A stretch of 64,000 bases of DNA. Source: Buxus sempervirens (Eukaryota > Streptophyta > Magnoliopsida > Buxales > Buxaceae). The stretch covers positions 48,131,220 through 48,195,219 of the forward strand of contig OX387186.1 of assembly GCA_947561395.2 (NCBI GenBank), read 5' to 3'. Every line of letters begins with the position of its first letter. Position 1 is the stretch's first letter. Positions 37,211 to 49,700 of this stretch are shown here, one piece after another. The notes beneath the pieces are model-generated. The model was not told where the DNA came from and did not search any database. It saw nothing but the letters and a program-made list of their open reading frames with translations. The position numbers and the translations under genes were made by a program.

Positions 37211-39429
37211 TGTAGACACCCCAAATTGCACAAACAACCATCAAAAATCATTATCTCCTTAAAAGCCAGCACAGAAATTGAAGAAAATGAATTTTTACTT
37301 GTATCCGGTGACAAATACCGGATACAAGCAATCCTTAGTATATCCGGTATTATATACCGGATACATTAAGACCCTTGTGTATTCGGCCGGACATGCCGGA
37401 TACGCTAGTTTTGCTCAAAATTAGGGTTTTCCGAGAGTTTTCATATTTTACCATCATGTCCTTCATTAAATAAAGGGAAATCTCGGAAATAGCCTTAGGG
37501 TTAAGGATGGTGGGCTATAGACATTATGTTGTGTCTACCATTCTCACCAACCCTAACCCTAGCCTTTGCTTATAAATAGGAGGCTCCTCCTTAAGCAAAT
37601 GGCCATTAACTTTTGTTTTGAATTCTCGCCAAGAAGAACTCCAAGAGAAGAAGAAAACCACTGCGGGATCGCATCCAGAACCCAGGTAAGCCTCAAACTT
37701 TTCTTTCATTTTCTGTTTTTACATTCCTAGATCTAGATCTCTTCTTCTACCTTTCTGTAGAATAAGGCCTTCTTTGTGTGTGAAAATCCTTCCCCGGCTT
37801 AAAGTATCTCGAGACTCCCCCTAGCCGTAAAACGTGGAGGCGGGATCTAGGAGAAACGAGACTGGGGATTGACCCTAGTACTAGAACCTATGTAGCATAA
37901 AGCCTTTTGATTGATTGTAAACCGTTTCATATTCAAAGTACCCTTGATTATCTTGAAGAACCGTGTTTAACGGGGAGAGAGAACAGAGGAAAACAATAAT
38001 GGAATGGAACCCTAGGCTGTTTAGAACCATATTTTGATGAATATGTATGCATGCTATTGATCTTGTTTGGCTTTTCACACTTGCACATACATATCACTAT
38101 TTTGGCAGGATAGGCTCACATTTGGGGATTTATTACATTCATTGTGATAAATCTCAAATAAATGGCCTCAATCAATTCTGGAATATCTTTGGATGATTTT
38201 TAAAGGTTTTGTGTTCATCTTGCATGAATTGCACACACTTTGTCACATTTTTGCATTGTTTTTCTCCAAAAAGGGCTTAGCTTGACAGCACCTGTACCCT
38301 TACTTTGGACGCTCATAACTTCATCGTCCGGATGAATTTTGGAGCGATCCTATAACCATGGGAAAGGTGAGGCTGTTTAGTTTATGTCCACCAAATTTCA
38401 TTAATTTCTATCGAACGGATTTTTGACACCTCTCTGTCGAAGTTTATTGGACAGTTCAGGTTTAAATACGGAACTTGTCACTCCTTTATGAGTCTATTTT
38501 TAAATCCAGTTGGTTTCATAATTTTTTGACTCCGTTTGAATTATTGGTAACAGATTTGCTTAGAGCTGCTCATTAGTACTTTTCTGGGCAAATCTGTGAT
38601 CTTCGGGGCCTGTTCGGGAGACCACCCAAGGCACATCCGAATGAGTTTTTGTATGAGGCTAGTTTCTTTTGAACTATGGCCATACAGACTTCAATCACAC
38701 CAAATTTCGTGGGTTTTTATGTAGTGGATTTTTCTAGGTGATTTTCCAAAGTTGCCTACTTGTTGCTTTTAATCATCCCCAGCAGCAACTTTAAAGGAGC
38801 ATAACTCCTAGGATTTCAACCGGATTGACTTGAAATTTTGCATGAGTCCCTTATTTACTAAGATCTTTCAAATGGATTTGGTTTGGTTCAATTTAAAATT
38901 GGATTTGAATGATTTCAAGACAAATGGCATTACTTTTTACCAAATTTATCGGATTTGCCTCAACTTGGTTTTGTGCAACTTTTGCTATGATTTCCATCTT
39001 TTTGTATTATTTCAGAAGTGATATTGACATAAGAGAAGATCTAAAATCCATTTGGATCTTCATGTGAATATATCATACACTTGTTCCTTTTTTAAGGCTT
39101 TTCATGATTTTTTAGCAAGCTTCCTATTTTCTTTTAGCATGAACAAACACTTGGCAACCACCTTGTGTGGGTGAATGGGGGTGCCTAACACCTTCCCCCG
39201 TTCATAATCTAATCCCCTTACTCTTCTCTGGATTTGATTTTCAAGTAGGGTTATTTTTACCCTAGAATTTGCCTTTTAGCACTTTTTTGCTATTTTTGCT
39301 TATTTTTAATTCTTTTGGTGTCCATTCACACCCCAAAATTCTGAATGGTGGCGACTCTCCCATTTTTTGCGTCGATCCCCGTGTGTTGACGGAGGGATGA
39401 TCATTCCGGTGATTTTTCCATGTCTCACA
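37211..39429 (+). mobile_element. Element B 3' LTR
   Basis: 2,219 bp, TGTAGACACC...TCTCACA, a little over 2% different from the 5' LTR. Contains palindrome cluster 7 and a TATA box (37,571-37,578). Confidence 0.93.
37301..37403. repeat. Palindrome cluster 7 (element B 3' LTR), 3 units
   Basis: LTR copy of cluster 3. The first and middle units are closer to a perfect palindrome here than in the 5' LTR. Confidence 0.88.
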
Positions 39430-39434
39430 GAAGA

Positions 39435-40068
39435 CACATGTGTTTTCTACTTTTCATTTTATTTTTGATTTAGTTTAATTGTTAGATATTTACAAAATAT
39501 TATTATTTTATTCTTAGATTTTTATTTCTTTTTATCCTTTCTTCAATCTTGCCACATGTGCAGATTTTCTGAAATTTTTGACTACTCATAACCCTCTCAT
39601 TTGATACCCGATTTCAACAAACTTGGTGGCGTTGGAATCAGGTTGAGATTCCCTATCCACTAAGCTAAAGTTTGGCAGCAAATTCGGGCTTTTTAGCAGA
39701 AGTGCGAATTCGCGTCCCGGAGCTAGTTTTGCTCATATCTCCTTATCCGGGACTCCGATTCCAGCAAACTCAGTTGCGTTGGAGTCGTGTCGATGTACTC
39801 TTTCTGCTGATGTCCAATTGAGCAGCTAATTTGGAGTTTTGCAGAAAGCTGATTTCTGCTATTTCCAGATTTGACCAGCCCATAACTTCTTTATCTGGAC
39901 TCCGATTTGAGCAAACTCAATGGCGTTAGAACCATATCGGAATCCTCTTTCCAATGGTATGAAGTTTGGTAGTCAATTTGCACCTGATCCAAAAGTAAAA
40001 ATTTTGACCCCTTCAAGTTTGACTTTTCATTTTCTTCATTTCAGGGGTGCAAAAATCAGGTGTCTACA
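39435..40068 (-). mobile_element. Probable distal part of element A's 5' LTR
   Basis: On the minus strand this starts TGTAGACACC at 40,068 and is cut at 39,435 by element B. It contains three diverged paragraphs with CCGGACTCCGATT and TTGGAATCRTRTCG words that also occur in the solo LTR (4,430-4,770). With B removed it would be continuous with 14,056-16,829, giving an LTR of about 3.4 kb, close to the 3,386-bp solo LTR. A's other LTR is outside the window, so this is inference. Confidence 0.55.
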
Positions 40069-41393
40069 ATTGGAGTCAAATTTCTTTGCTTAAATCCTTT
40101 TGAGTTCATTTCAACTCATTTTATGTGGTTTCAATCCAGATCAATCGAATCAAATACACACACTCACCGTTTTGATTTGATTTCACTGAAAGTTTTCAAA
40201 TCTGGACAGAACCTGTACCCTGTCTTAGAACACTCACAACTTCATCATCCGGATGAATTTTTGAGTGATTCCAAAGACATGTGATAGGTGAAGATCTGTA
40301 GTTATTGCCTGTAAAATTTCATCAATTTCTATGAAGCCAATTTTTGATACCATCTGATCAAAGTCGGCAAGTTAGTTCAGGTCAGATTACTGAGCTTGTC
40401 ACTTTGATTGAGCACCAATTACTCATTTTTACTCTGTTTTAAATGATCTTAATCTCTGTGTCTTCCTTGATGAGTCTATTTTCAAACCCAACTAATTTCA
40501 AGAGTTTTTACTTTGTTTTGTGTCTTGTGTGTTTGATTGACTCAGAGCTGCTCAATAGCAGAGTTCAAAGTTAATTTGTGATCCTCTAGGCATGTTCGAG
40601 AGGTCACACAAGTCACAAATGGATGGAGTTTTGTGTGAGGCCTATTTCATTCGAAATATGGCACCTCATACTTCATTCACGCAGGTTTTCAAGGATTTAT
40701 ATGGAGCCGCCAATCTCCACGAATAGAGTTTCAAAGTTGCCTACTTACCACTTTCTCTAATTTACAACAGTAGATTTGAATGAGTGTTTCTCTTTCATTT
40801 TAAATCGGATTAATTTGATTTTTTTTACTGAGTATTCTACTTCATATCAGCTTTCAAATGGCTTTGGTTTCATTTGATTTGAGTTTAAATCGAAGGATTT
40901 ATGATTGATCGAAGTTTTTAAGCAAAAATAGCTTCATCTTTTATTAAACTTTCTAGATTTGTTTTTGTTTGATTTTCTTCAATCTTTACTTTGATTTTCA
41001 CTTAATCATGAAGGCCTAGAGGTGATATATCCATGGAGAGAGCCCAGATTTTATTGGACTACTCATATGGAGGAATCACACATGTGTTTGTTCCTTTTCA
41101 AGCCTTTTTGATTATTTTGATTAGCAAGCACTTATTTGAGCATGAACAGCATATGGCAACCATCTTGTATGGATGAGTGGGGGTGCCTAACACCTTCCCC
41201 TACTCATAACCTAATCCCATTACCTGATCTCTGGATTTGACCATGGATTAGAACTACTTTTGGCTCTATATTTACATTTTTATGATCCCTTTGGTGTTGA
41301 TTCACATCTTAAATTGAATGGTGGTGATTTCTTACCTTTGTAAGCCCCGTGTGATGATGAGGAAGTCATCTAGGTTATTTTTCATGTCTTACA
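40069..41393 (+). mobile_element. Older, diverged Tat-type LTR, right part
   Basis: Follows the right half of B's LTR paragraph by paragraph (ACAGMACCTGTACCCT, AACTTCATCRTCCGGATGAATTTT, GGGTGCCTAACACCTTCCCC) but at much lower identity, and ends CATGTCTTACA at 41,393 where B's LTR ends CATGTCTCACA. No primer site follows, so this is the right part of an old solo LTR, cut on its left by element A. Confidence 0.7.
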
Positions 41394-42488
41394 AGTACAG
41401 AAACTTACAATGAATGAAATTGAAAAAAAAAATTAAAAAAAAAACTACTCGTTGAATAATTTCTGCACAACTTTATTATGTGCATTTTTTATTTTTGCTT
41501 AGCCTTGTTTAATTTGTTATCATTTCTTTTTGGGTTCGCCTATCAGAATACTCTTTGTAGGCTTGGTTAAGTTGCTGCTTCTTCCAAAGTACTTGAGGAC
41601 TGAAAGCTCTTCCAAAGTATTTATTTATTTTCTTTAAATAAATATGACGGAAATTGATCACAAATCTGCATTTGAGATAAACCAGCCCTTGTTCATGAAA
41701 TTATTAATCAAAAGAATATTTTCCAAAGATAAATTCAATACAAAATTGATATTTTAGGGTCTTGCAAATCGAAACAAGCAACACAGATTCTTGAATAAAC
41801 ACCTCATTTGGTAGGTCTAAACATAAAATTTTGCATACCCATCTTTATATATCATAGTAATAATTAAGAGTTCAAAATGGATAAATAACTTTTTATAGAA
41901 TTTTTAACTTGAGAAAAAGTCCTTATTTGGGCAAAAATGGGACCAGTTCTGAAGAACCTAAAGTCTCATATACATTGAAATCTCATATACCTTCTTCATC
42001 GATTCCATCTAAAGAACCTAAAGTCCATGCTTGATCTTTATCATAACTTAGGAATTGAAATTTTCTCAAAAGCACTTTCATTTTCTCTGTTTCACTAACA
42101 TCAAAGGGACTTAAGAAACATCTGATCATCAAAGCATCATTCAATTCAACCATTCCTTCAATTTAGTGGCATCCAGAGAAATTTGCAAAGACCTAGAATG
42201 AAAAGTTTCCAAAGCAAAATTTATAACCTGCAACCAGATCCTTAAAAGTATTGACCTCCATACAATTGAAAATTTTAATAGATTCATGAAAACAAAAAAT
42301 CGCTAATTCCTCAACTAGAATTAGCTATGCCGATGGAAAAAATCAAAAATAAGTTTTGCAATGGAAAAAATGGGAGAAGCAAGTGTAACCCTTACTTGGA
42401 GGTCGATTTGCTCAACTGCAAAGCTCAAACCAAGAATGGGAACAAACACAGTGTGAAGACTGAAGAAAGGTGTTCATATCGGGTGGAA
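41394..42488. other. AT-rich stretch without recognised genes
   Basis: No known gene or element recognised. On the minus strand, about 42,160 to 41,990 is open for some 57 codons and looks protein-like (ELNDALMIRCFLSPFDV, KVLLRKFQFLSYDK), with further pieces up to 42,300; it may be the remnant of an unidentified gene. The CACTA element begins at 42,492. Confidence 0.4.
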
Positions 42489-43046
42489 ATTCACTACAAA
42501 AAATATTGGATACAGTGGCGGACCTCCCAAACTGCTAAAACACTGGACATTATTTTTTTGAGACCCTCTTATCAAAAAAAAATTTTTTTAAGACCCCACC
42601 AACCCTCTCTATTAGTTCCACTCCACCAACCTAAAGTCTCTTCTCCACCTCTCAATCTCTCTCACTTGCAGCAGTTGCTGGCGATGAGATCAAGGGTTTG
42701 AGGCCTCAGCGAGCAGATACCTTTCAGAAGCTCGATAAGCTTTTGAAGCCCTAATTCTAAGATATGATTTCTCTGATCCTTGTTCTAACCTTGTTTCCCC
42801 TCTTTTAGTTTTTTCGTTTTGTTTTGATTGCTGCGAATCAGTTGTCTGCCTTTGTCAAGGCAGGAAATTTTCCAGTTGTTATCTTTCTTATTTTATTATT
42901 CTCAGTGCTGTCTTCCTCTTGTCGAAGACGCTGTCTCCGTCCTCGGAAACGTCATTGCGCGATGTTTACACCACTGAATTGTGAAGTTGGAAATCGAAGT
43001 AGATTACTCTAAATAAAGGATTGTTGGTGGAGGAAAAGAGGGAGAT

Positions 43047-43442
43047 ATGAGCGTGATGGGCATTGTAATGCGAGTCGATTCGATCTGCAAGAAGTACGAT
43101 AAGTATGACTTCGACGAGCAAAAGGATCTAAACGTCTCCGGCGATGATGCTTTCGCCTGTCTTTATGCTTCGATTGAGGCCGACATCGATGCAGCTCTCC
43201 AGCTCTATCACTCTCTTTAATTTAACTGATCTAGGGTTAGGGTTTCATGGTTGTTAATTAATTTGATTCACTCACTTTGTCTTGATCTTTTTTTTATTTA
43301 TTTTTTATTTAATCAGAAATCAGAGGCTGCATCTAAGGAGAAAAATAGGGCTTCTGCAGTTGCTTTGAATGCGGAGATTCGACGAACCAAAGCTAGATTG
43401 CTGGAAGAACTTCCGAAATTAGAGAGATTAGCTCTCAAGAAG
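43047..43442 (+). pseudogene. SYP71: SYP71-type syntaxin fragment, first two coding exons
   Basis: Exon 1 (43,047-43,202) encodes a start MSVMGIVMRVDSICKKYDKYD and SGDDAFACLYASIEADIDAAL; exon 2 (43,317-43,442) encodes KSEAASKEKNRASAVALNAE and IRRTKARLLEELPKLERLAL. This is the N-terminal part of the plant Qc-SNARE SYP71, a membrane-fusion protein of the ER and plasma membrane. The exon 2 donor (AAG/GT) is kept, while the exon 1 donor position reads CAG/CT instead of GT. The SNARE helix and membrane anchor are missing, so this is a captured fragment, with introns. A transcript from it would give at most a truncated N-terminal piece. Confidence 0.85.
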
Positions 43443-43964
43443 GTTGATTTCCCAAATCCTTCATCTACATTTGTTCACGTGATATATGATCTTAAATTGT
43501 GACTTTTAGTTGAATTGATTTCCTTCTAAGTTGTTTTCTTTGTGTCTATCTCTTTAAGGTGTTTTTTTGTTGCAATTCTTTGCTCTAGAAGTCGTTCTAT
43601 ACCTGAGCTTCACAGGCAAAAAATCTTCAACCTCAATTTGGTAATCTCTCTCTCTCTCTCTCTCACACACACATTCATTACGTGTTCATCTTCTCTATTT
43701 CTTTATTCAACAAATATAGGAGGTCTTCTGTCAATTGTATTTCTATGGAATTGTGTTATTGTTCAGATTCTCTATTCTTTCATTGGCCTCCAACAAATTT
43801 TTCATTTTATTTCTATAAAATAGGTTTCAATGAAGAAAATAAATTGATTCGTTTGAATATCACTTATTATTGTTCAGATTCTCTGCTAATCATTTATTCA
43901 ATTTTCTTGGGGTCAAAGTTCTTGTTCTTGGATTTTATTGGGACGATCTACGTTTGAAATGTAG

Positions 43965-44522
<558 letters not shown>

Positions 44523-44798
44523 GTATATGTATCCGACCTTTACCATCCTCATTATCTGTTTCATGAGTTGTTTGAAGTCACTACACCTGGATCTTGGGTG
44601 CTGAAGTGAGAGTCTAATTGATGATATATTAGCTTGAAATTTACACCTCAGAATGGTAGCACATGCCCTAAAGCCTTCAAAAAACCTTTTGAGGCCTAAA
44701 AAATTGAGCCTAAAAATGCAACCTCTTTTACTGAAATTTGATTGAATTGAAGCAATTACCAGGAACTGACTTGTAGCGGGGTTTCAAAACATTGGCAG

Positions 44799-45117
44799 TG
44801 GGATTTAGCAATGATGGAAGACTTATGCTTTTGACCACCACTGATGGGCATGTTCATGTACTTGATTCATTCCGTGGCACACTTGTAAGCTTTTTGGCAC
44901 TTTCAGAATTTTTAAAATTGACTTTGCATGGAACATTCATGGACAACATCTGATTAAAATATTTTCAGTTGGTGGACTTATGCATGCATATGGTGCTTTC
45001 TAATGTGTTTTTTTCATCTAATCTCTATTTAGTTATCCACATACAATGTCAAGCCAGTTTCAAGCAATTCCACTCTGGATGCATGTTTCAACCCTAAGGG
45101 AATGTTTGTTATAGCAG
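44799..45117 (+). pseudogene. SWD2/WDR82-type WD40 protein fragment, two exons
   Basis: 44,799-44,884 encodes GFSNDGRLMLLTTTDGHVHV plus LDSFRGTL, and 45,033-45,117 encodes LSTYNVKPVSSNSTLDACFN plus PKGMFVIAG. This looks like two neighbouring WD40 blades of the plant SWD2-like (S2L, WDR82-related) family, which works with COMPASS histone methyltransferase and RNA 3'-end factors. GT donors follow both pieces and AG precedes them, so the introns were captured too. The family call is from memory of the motif order and is less certain than SYP71 or MCM6. Confidence 0.65.
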
Positions 45118-45809
45118 GTAAGAAAAGCTCGCAGTCCATTTTTTGTCCTACTTTCTTTTTTGAATAGATGTAATTGGATCATATTAAAACAAGAATCAAG
45201 GTACTGGAATAAAATCTGAAATGGATACACACCATGGACCTCATGACCTGCAGTAAACCCTAGACATGGTGGAAGCACAATGTGCTTACAGTTTGCTCCT
45301 AATATATTTGCAAATAAGTAATGTAAAAAGTTTATGTAGTCTTAAAACATCAACAATGCTTGAGGCATTCTAACAGAAATTTTAAAAAATGAAATAAATG
45401 AAGAAAAACTACAAAATGACAAAAATCCCATCAAATTAAGGCCCCAGGAAGGATGAACACTATCCTCTATAATAGGATGGTATACAGGTCCTGTGAAGGT
45501 CTGCCTGGGTGCTATTGTTGATGTTAGATAGCCTGAAAAGGCAGGAGATTCTCCATCCATAATTTAATGACCAATTCTCCATTCTCATGGTAATAAATTG
45601 ATCTGATTTGGTCAGGGAAGTATTCCAATATATTTAGGTTCTTTCAGCTTTTTATATTTATCCTTGTTGTGTGTTTTTCATCGTTGTTAGAAGTTCTAAT
45701 TGATATTCATTGCCTCTGCACATTCATGATAAGAATTTATTCATTTTCATTTCAGTTTTATGGATTTGTCTTAGCAGTGGAGCTTGAAGGTTTAAATTGT
45801 GGATGTCGA
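45118..45809. other. CACTA interior without recognised gene pieces
   Basis: AT-rich, intron-like sequence after the WD40 exons. No further exon was recognised. Confidence 0.5.
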
Positions 45810-46045
45810 AGCATCAAATGGTCGTGAAACATGGCTATTTTATTTATTTATTTTTTTTGTAAGGGTTGGAGATTGATTTTGTACCATCAAATGGTCATGA
45901 AATAGGTTTTTTTTTTTTTGGTAAGATTTGGTGATGGATTTTGAACCATCAAATGATCATGAAATAGGTTTTTAATTTATTTTTTGTAGGTTTGGAGATA
46001 GATTTTGAACCATCAAATGGTCATGAAATAGGTTTTTTTTTTTTG
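45810..46045. repeat. Imperfect tandem repeat of about 70 bp, 3-4 copies
   Basis: Units contain GATTTTGAACCATCAAATGG and TCATGAAATAGGTTTTT separated by poly-T. It lies inside the CACTA element near its right end. Confidence 0.85.
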
Positions 46046-46444
46046 TTTTGTTTTGGCTATGTACTAATGCTGTAATGGAAGGTGAAAGTTATAAATTAAT
46101 GCAAGTTTTTTTTCTGTTTCTATTGAATTCTGGCTGGACCGGACCAGCTGGGTGGGTGGGTGGTTGGGGGGCGGGCAGGGGCAGCTTTACGGCTAGTAAT
46201 ATGCATGGGTTTTTTAAAATAAAATATAAAAGCTTGGGGGAATGAGTAGGGGGTCTTTTGAAAAAAAATAAATAAATGGGCTTTAGCAGCGGTCACGCTC
46301 GTCGCTGTATCTGTCGCTGAAACATTCAGCGATAGAGCAATCAGTGGCGGACATGTGTTGTGATGAGCTGGATTTAGTGGCGTGCTTTGCTGATTTAGTG
46401 GCGGTCTGAGCTCGCAGCTAAAAGCCCCCTATTTTGTAATGATT

Positions 46445-46650
46445 GTTGCAAAACCACACCGTGAAGAATGAACGAGGTGGATTGCATTCAATTCGTTTGT
46501 AATGGAAGAGAGAGGAAGACATACTGTAAACGTTGAAGAAAGTGAACAATTCGAGTTCTCCATCCGATCGTTACAGAGCAAATAAGAAGCGACATGATGA
46601 GTGAAGAAGAATGGACTGAACTTGCGAAGTGAGGGTTTTGGTGCATTTCT
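46445..46650. other. Short stretch between CACTA element and LINE
   Basis: Pre-insertion sequence that continues at 52,650 once the LINE is removed. No gene recognised. Confidence 0.5.
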
Positions 46651-46702
46651 AACCTTACGAAGAGTTTTTTTTTTTTGGTAATCAACTCCGAACAAATTAA
46701 TA

Positions 46703-49700
46703 TTAAGGCAGAATAACAGTTCTAATAGTAGTCTCGCCCATGAAGTCAGCGAACAAAACAGAGGAAAGGAAAGCAGGTTGGGAAACTGCCCAATAGCATG
46801 GGAAGTTGGCGAGGGAATCCGCTGCTCTGTTCGCCTCTCTGAACATGTGGGAAAAGGAGATGAATTCAAAGGATCTGCACAAGTGTTTAGCTTCTCCAAG
46901 AATGTTCGCTATTGACCAAGGCATGTCGACAGCAACCTCGTTCATTGACTTAACGATCTGTGCCGAATCACTCTCGACTTCAATCCTCTTTTCTCCTCTG
47001 GCAATAGCGAGTCTTAGTCCCTCCAGAACACCATGCGCTTCCGCCACAAGCGCCGTCGTACTTCCCAAGTCATGTGCAATAGCCGCACGGAATCTTCCAT
47101 CAGGACCTCTGCAAATTACGCCACACGCAGCTCTGCCGAAGGTGCCACGAGCAGCACCATCGACATTAATTTTGGCATTTGATCCTCTCGGCAGCTTCCA
47201 CCTAACTGCAACTTCCTCTTTCCGCCCTTTTCTCTGTTTTTTATTGAAGAGATTCTCTGTTTCCCCCTGCAAAGAAAGAAGAAAACCCAGACTTAAATTG
47301 ATGCTAGGGGTACGAGCTTCAAATACCACCTGATTGCGCGCCACCCAAACAGTCCAGCAAAACATGGCCCATCTTGCCGTGATCATAGGATTAGCAAGGT
47401 TATCCTGGATTCTTTGGAACCACCATAGCTTGATATCTGAATTGTTCTCAGTTGTGTCGAGGAAACCACCATTTGCAGCGAACCACAGTGCCCTCGAGAA
47501 AGGGCACTCCACAAAGAGATGATAGGATGATTCGGGCCCATTACCACAAAATACACACTCATGTTGAGGCACCCCCAATCTGCTGTGCATGACATCCGAT
47601 GTTGTTATCCCATTTTGAAGAACTTTCCAAACGAAAAACCGAATCTTCTGTTGGCATGGAATAGTCCATAGGCTCTTCCACAGTTTGTTCAAATCCATTT
47701 GGTCCTTGTCACTTAAAACATCATAAGCTGAGGAGACCGTGAAATTACCATTGTTACCTGGCCTCCAGATTGGAGAATCCGAAGCTCCTGAGTGGCTGGG
47801 ATGAATAGCTTTGATGAACTTTACAATGTTGGGCTGCCAAATCTTATTGATCAACCTGAAGTCCCACTGCTTACTGTCACTGTTAATGAGATCAGCGACT
47901 GACTGGACAAATGGCAAGTTTTGGAGATTTGGAACTTTGCTCAGCTGAGGAGGGCCTGGGATCCATGAAGTGTCATTTATGGGGATGGAAACTCCATTGC
48001 CCACCTTCCATCCCAACCCCTTGGAGATAGTCCCTTTAGTGCTGTTAAGGTGCTTCCAGATTTGGGAATGATTGCTCTTAGTAGTGCTGTCCAAGAAAGA
48101 CTTGTTGTGGAAATATTTGGTTTTGAAAAAAGATGTCCAGAAACTCCCTTTGTCCACCGTGAGCTCCCACCCTTTCTTAGCCAATAAAGCCTCGTTAAAA
48201 CCCTTGAGTCTCTTCACATTTAGGCCCCCTGCTTCCTTAGGTTTGCAAATAGTATCCCAAGCTATCGTATGCATGGTTCTGTCTTTGTCAGGTTGGGACC
48301 ACAGAAAGGTTCTGGCTTCTTTCTCCATGAAGTCCGTAGTCTTCTTGGGTAGTTTCATGCAAGACATAATGTGTATGGGCATTCCCATGACGACAGAATT
48401 AATCAATGTGGTTTTACCTGCTTGGTTGAGCAACTTACCTTTCCAAGAAGCCATTCTTTTTCTCATGCGATCAGAAATCTCTGCAAACAAAGCATTAGAT
48501 ATCCTACCATTTTGGAGGGGAACCCCTAGATATTTAAGGAATTTAGGCTTAGACTTAACTCCAAATAATCTGCACATGTTACCCTTTTGCCTACCCTTAA
48601 TGGAGGGGCTCAGGATGAGCTCCGTTTTGCCCATGTTAATTTCATGCCCTGCAGAAAAACAGAAATCACTAATGACTTGGAGGAAATGCATACCTGAGTT
48701 GAGCGAGACTTTCCCAAAGATTAACAAGTCATCTGCGAACATGAGATGGGAGATCTCCGGGCTTCTCCTGCTAATTTTAACACCCTTGATTTGACCGGAA
48801 TTTTGGGCCTCTTGCAGTGCTTTGGATAGGACCTGTTGGGTAAGAATGAATAGGTAGGGGGATAGAGGGTCCCCCTGTCTAATGCCTCTCTTAGGGATGA
48901 TACAGCCCGCCGGGTTACCATTAACCAGAATAGAATAATTAACCGTAGTAACACACTGCATAATGAGAAAGGTCCAATGGTTACAAAACCCAGCAGCTCT
49001 CAAAGATTTCTGGATAAATTCCCATTTCAATCTGTCGTAGGCCTTCGAGAGATCCACTTTGAGAGCAAAACAACCCGAGTTGCCAGATTTCTTCCCTTTG
49101 ATGTGATGCAAAATTTCTTGAGCCAGGATGATATTATCGTGAATTGATCTTTTAGTCAAGAATGCACTCTGGTTTGGGGATAAAATTTTGTCCATGAGAG
49201 GCCGCATACGAGTAACCATGATCCTTGAGATTATCTTGTAGGAGAAATTGCAAAGGCTAATGGGGCGGAAATCAGAGGTTTTGTAAGGGTGGTCAACCTT
49301 GGGGATCAGAGCTATGAAAGTATTATTAATACCTTTTTCAATAAATCCACATCTAAAAAATTCCTGAACCATACAACAGATTTTAGGACCCACGATCTCC
49401 CAAAATTCCAAGTAAAATAGACCTTGAAAGCCATCCGGGCCAGGACTCTTACGCAGGCCCATGCTTCTGACAGTTAGGTAAATTTCCTCATTCGTCACTT
49501 GGCGCATAAGATCACTGTTATCCTCATCTGATATGGTGTGATCAAGGTCTAACTGTTCCTGCGAGAATAAGTCAGTAGCATGATCCTGGAAAATATCTGA
49601 AAAGTAATCAATAAAACAAGCTTCAATACTTTCCTGGTCGCTATGGATCACATTATTACCATCCTTAATTTGAGTGATCCTGTTTCTCTGTCTTCTATTC

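Larger units (their letters stand above)
16830..39429 (+). mobile_element. Element B: full-length Tat/Ogre-type Ty3 LTR retrotransposon, 22.6 kb
   Basis: It begins TGTAGACACC and ends CATGTCTCACA, is flanked by the 5-bp target duplication GAAGA (16,825-16,829 and 39,430-39,434), and has LTRs of 2,279 and 2,219 bp. Order: LTR, primer site, 2.9-kb leader with tandem repeats, gag, protease, G-patch-like segment, RT, two RNase H domains, integrase, then about 8 kb with two antisense coding units, purine tract and 3' LTR. By eye the LTRs differ at about 50 positions in 2.2 kb (a little over 2%), which at a usual plant rate near 1e-8 per site per year means roughly 1 million years. All structural parts are present; the coding parts are broken, with about half a dozen or more interruptions. 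It sits inside the LTR of element A. Confidence 0.93.

Noticed and set aside
42327-42701. 124-codon frame
   Set aside because: It runs across the CACTA left boundary and shows no protein family.
43251-43502. 83-codon frame as a separate gene
   Set aside because: It is exon 2 of the captured SYP71 piece with read-through into the introns on both sides.
43640-43680. CT/CA dinucleotide run
   Set aside because: Simple microsatellite in a captured intron; not informative.
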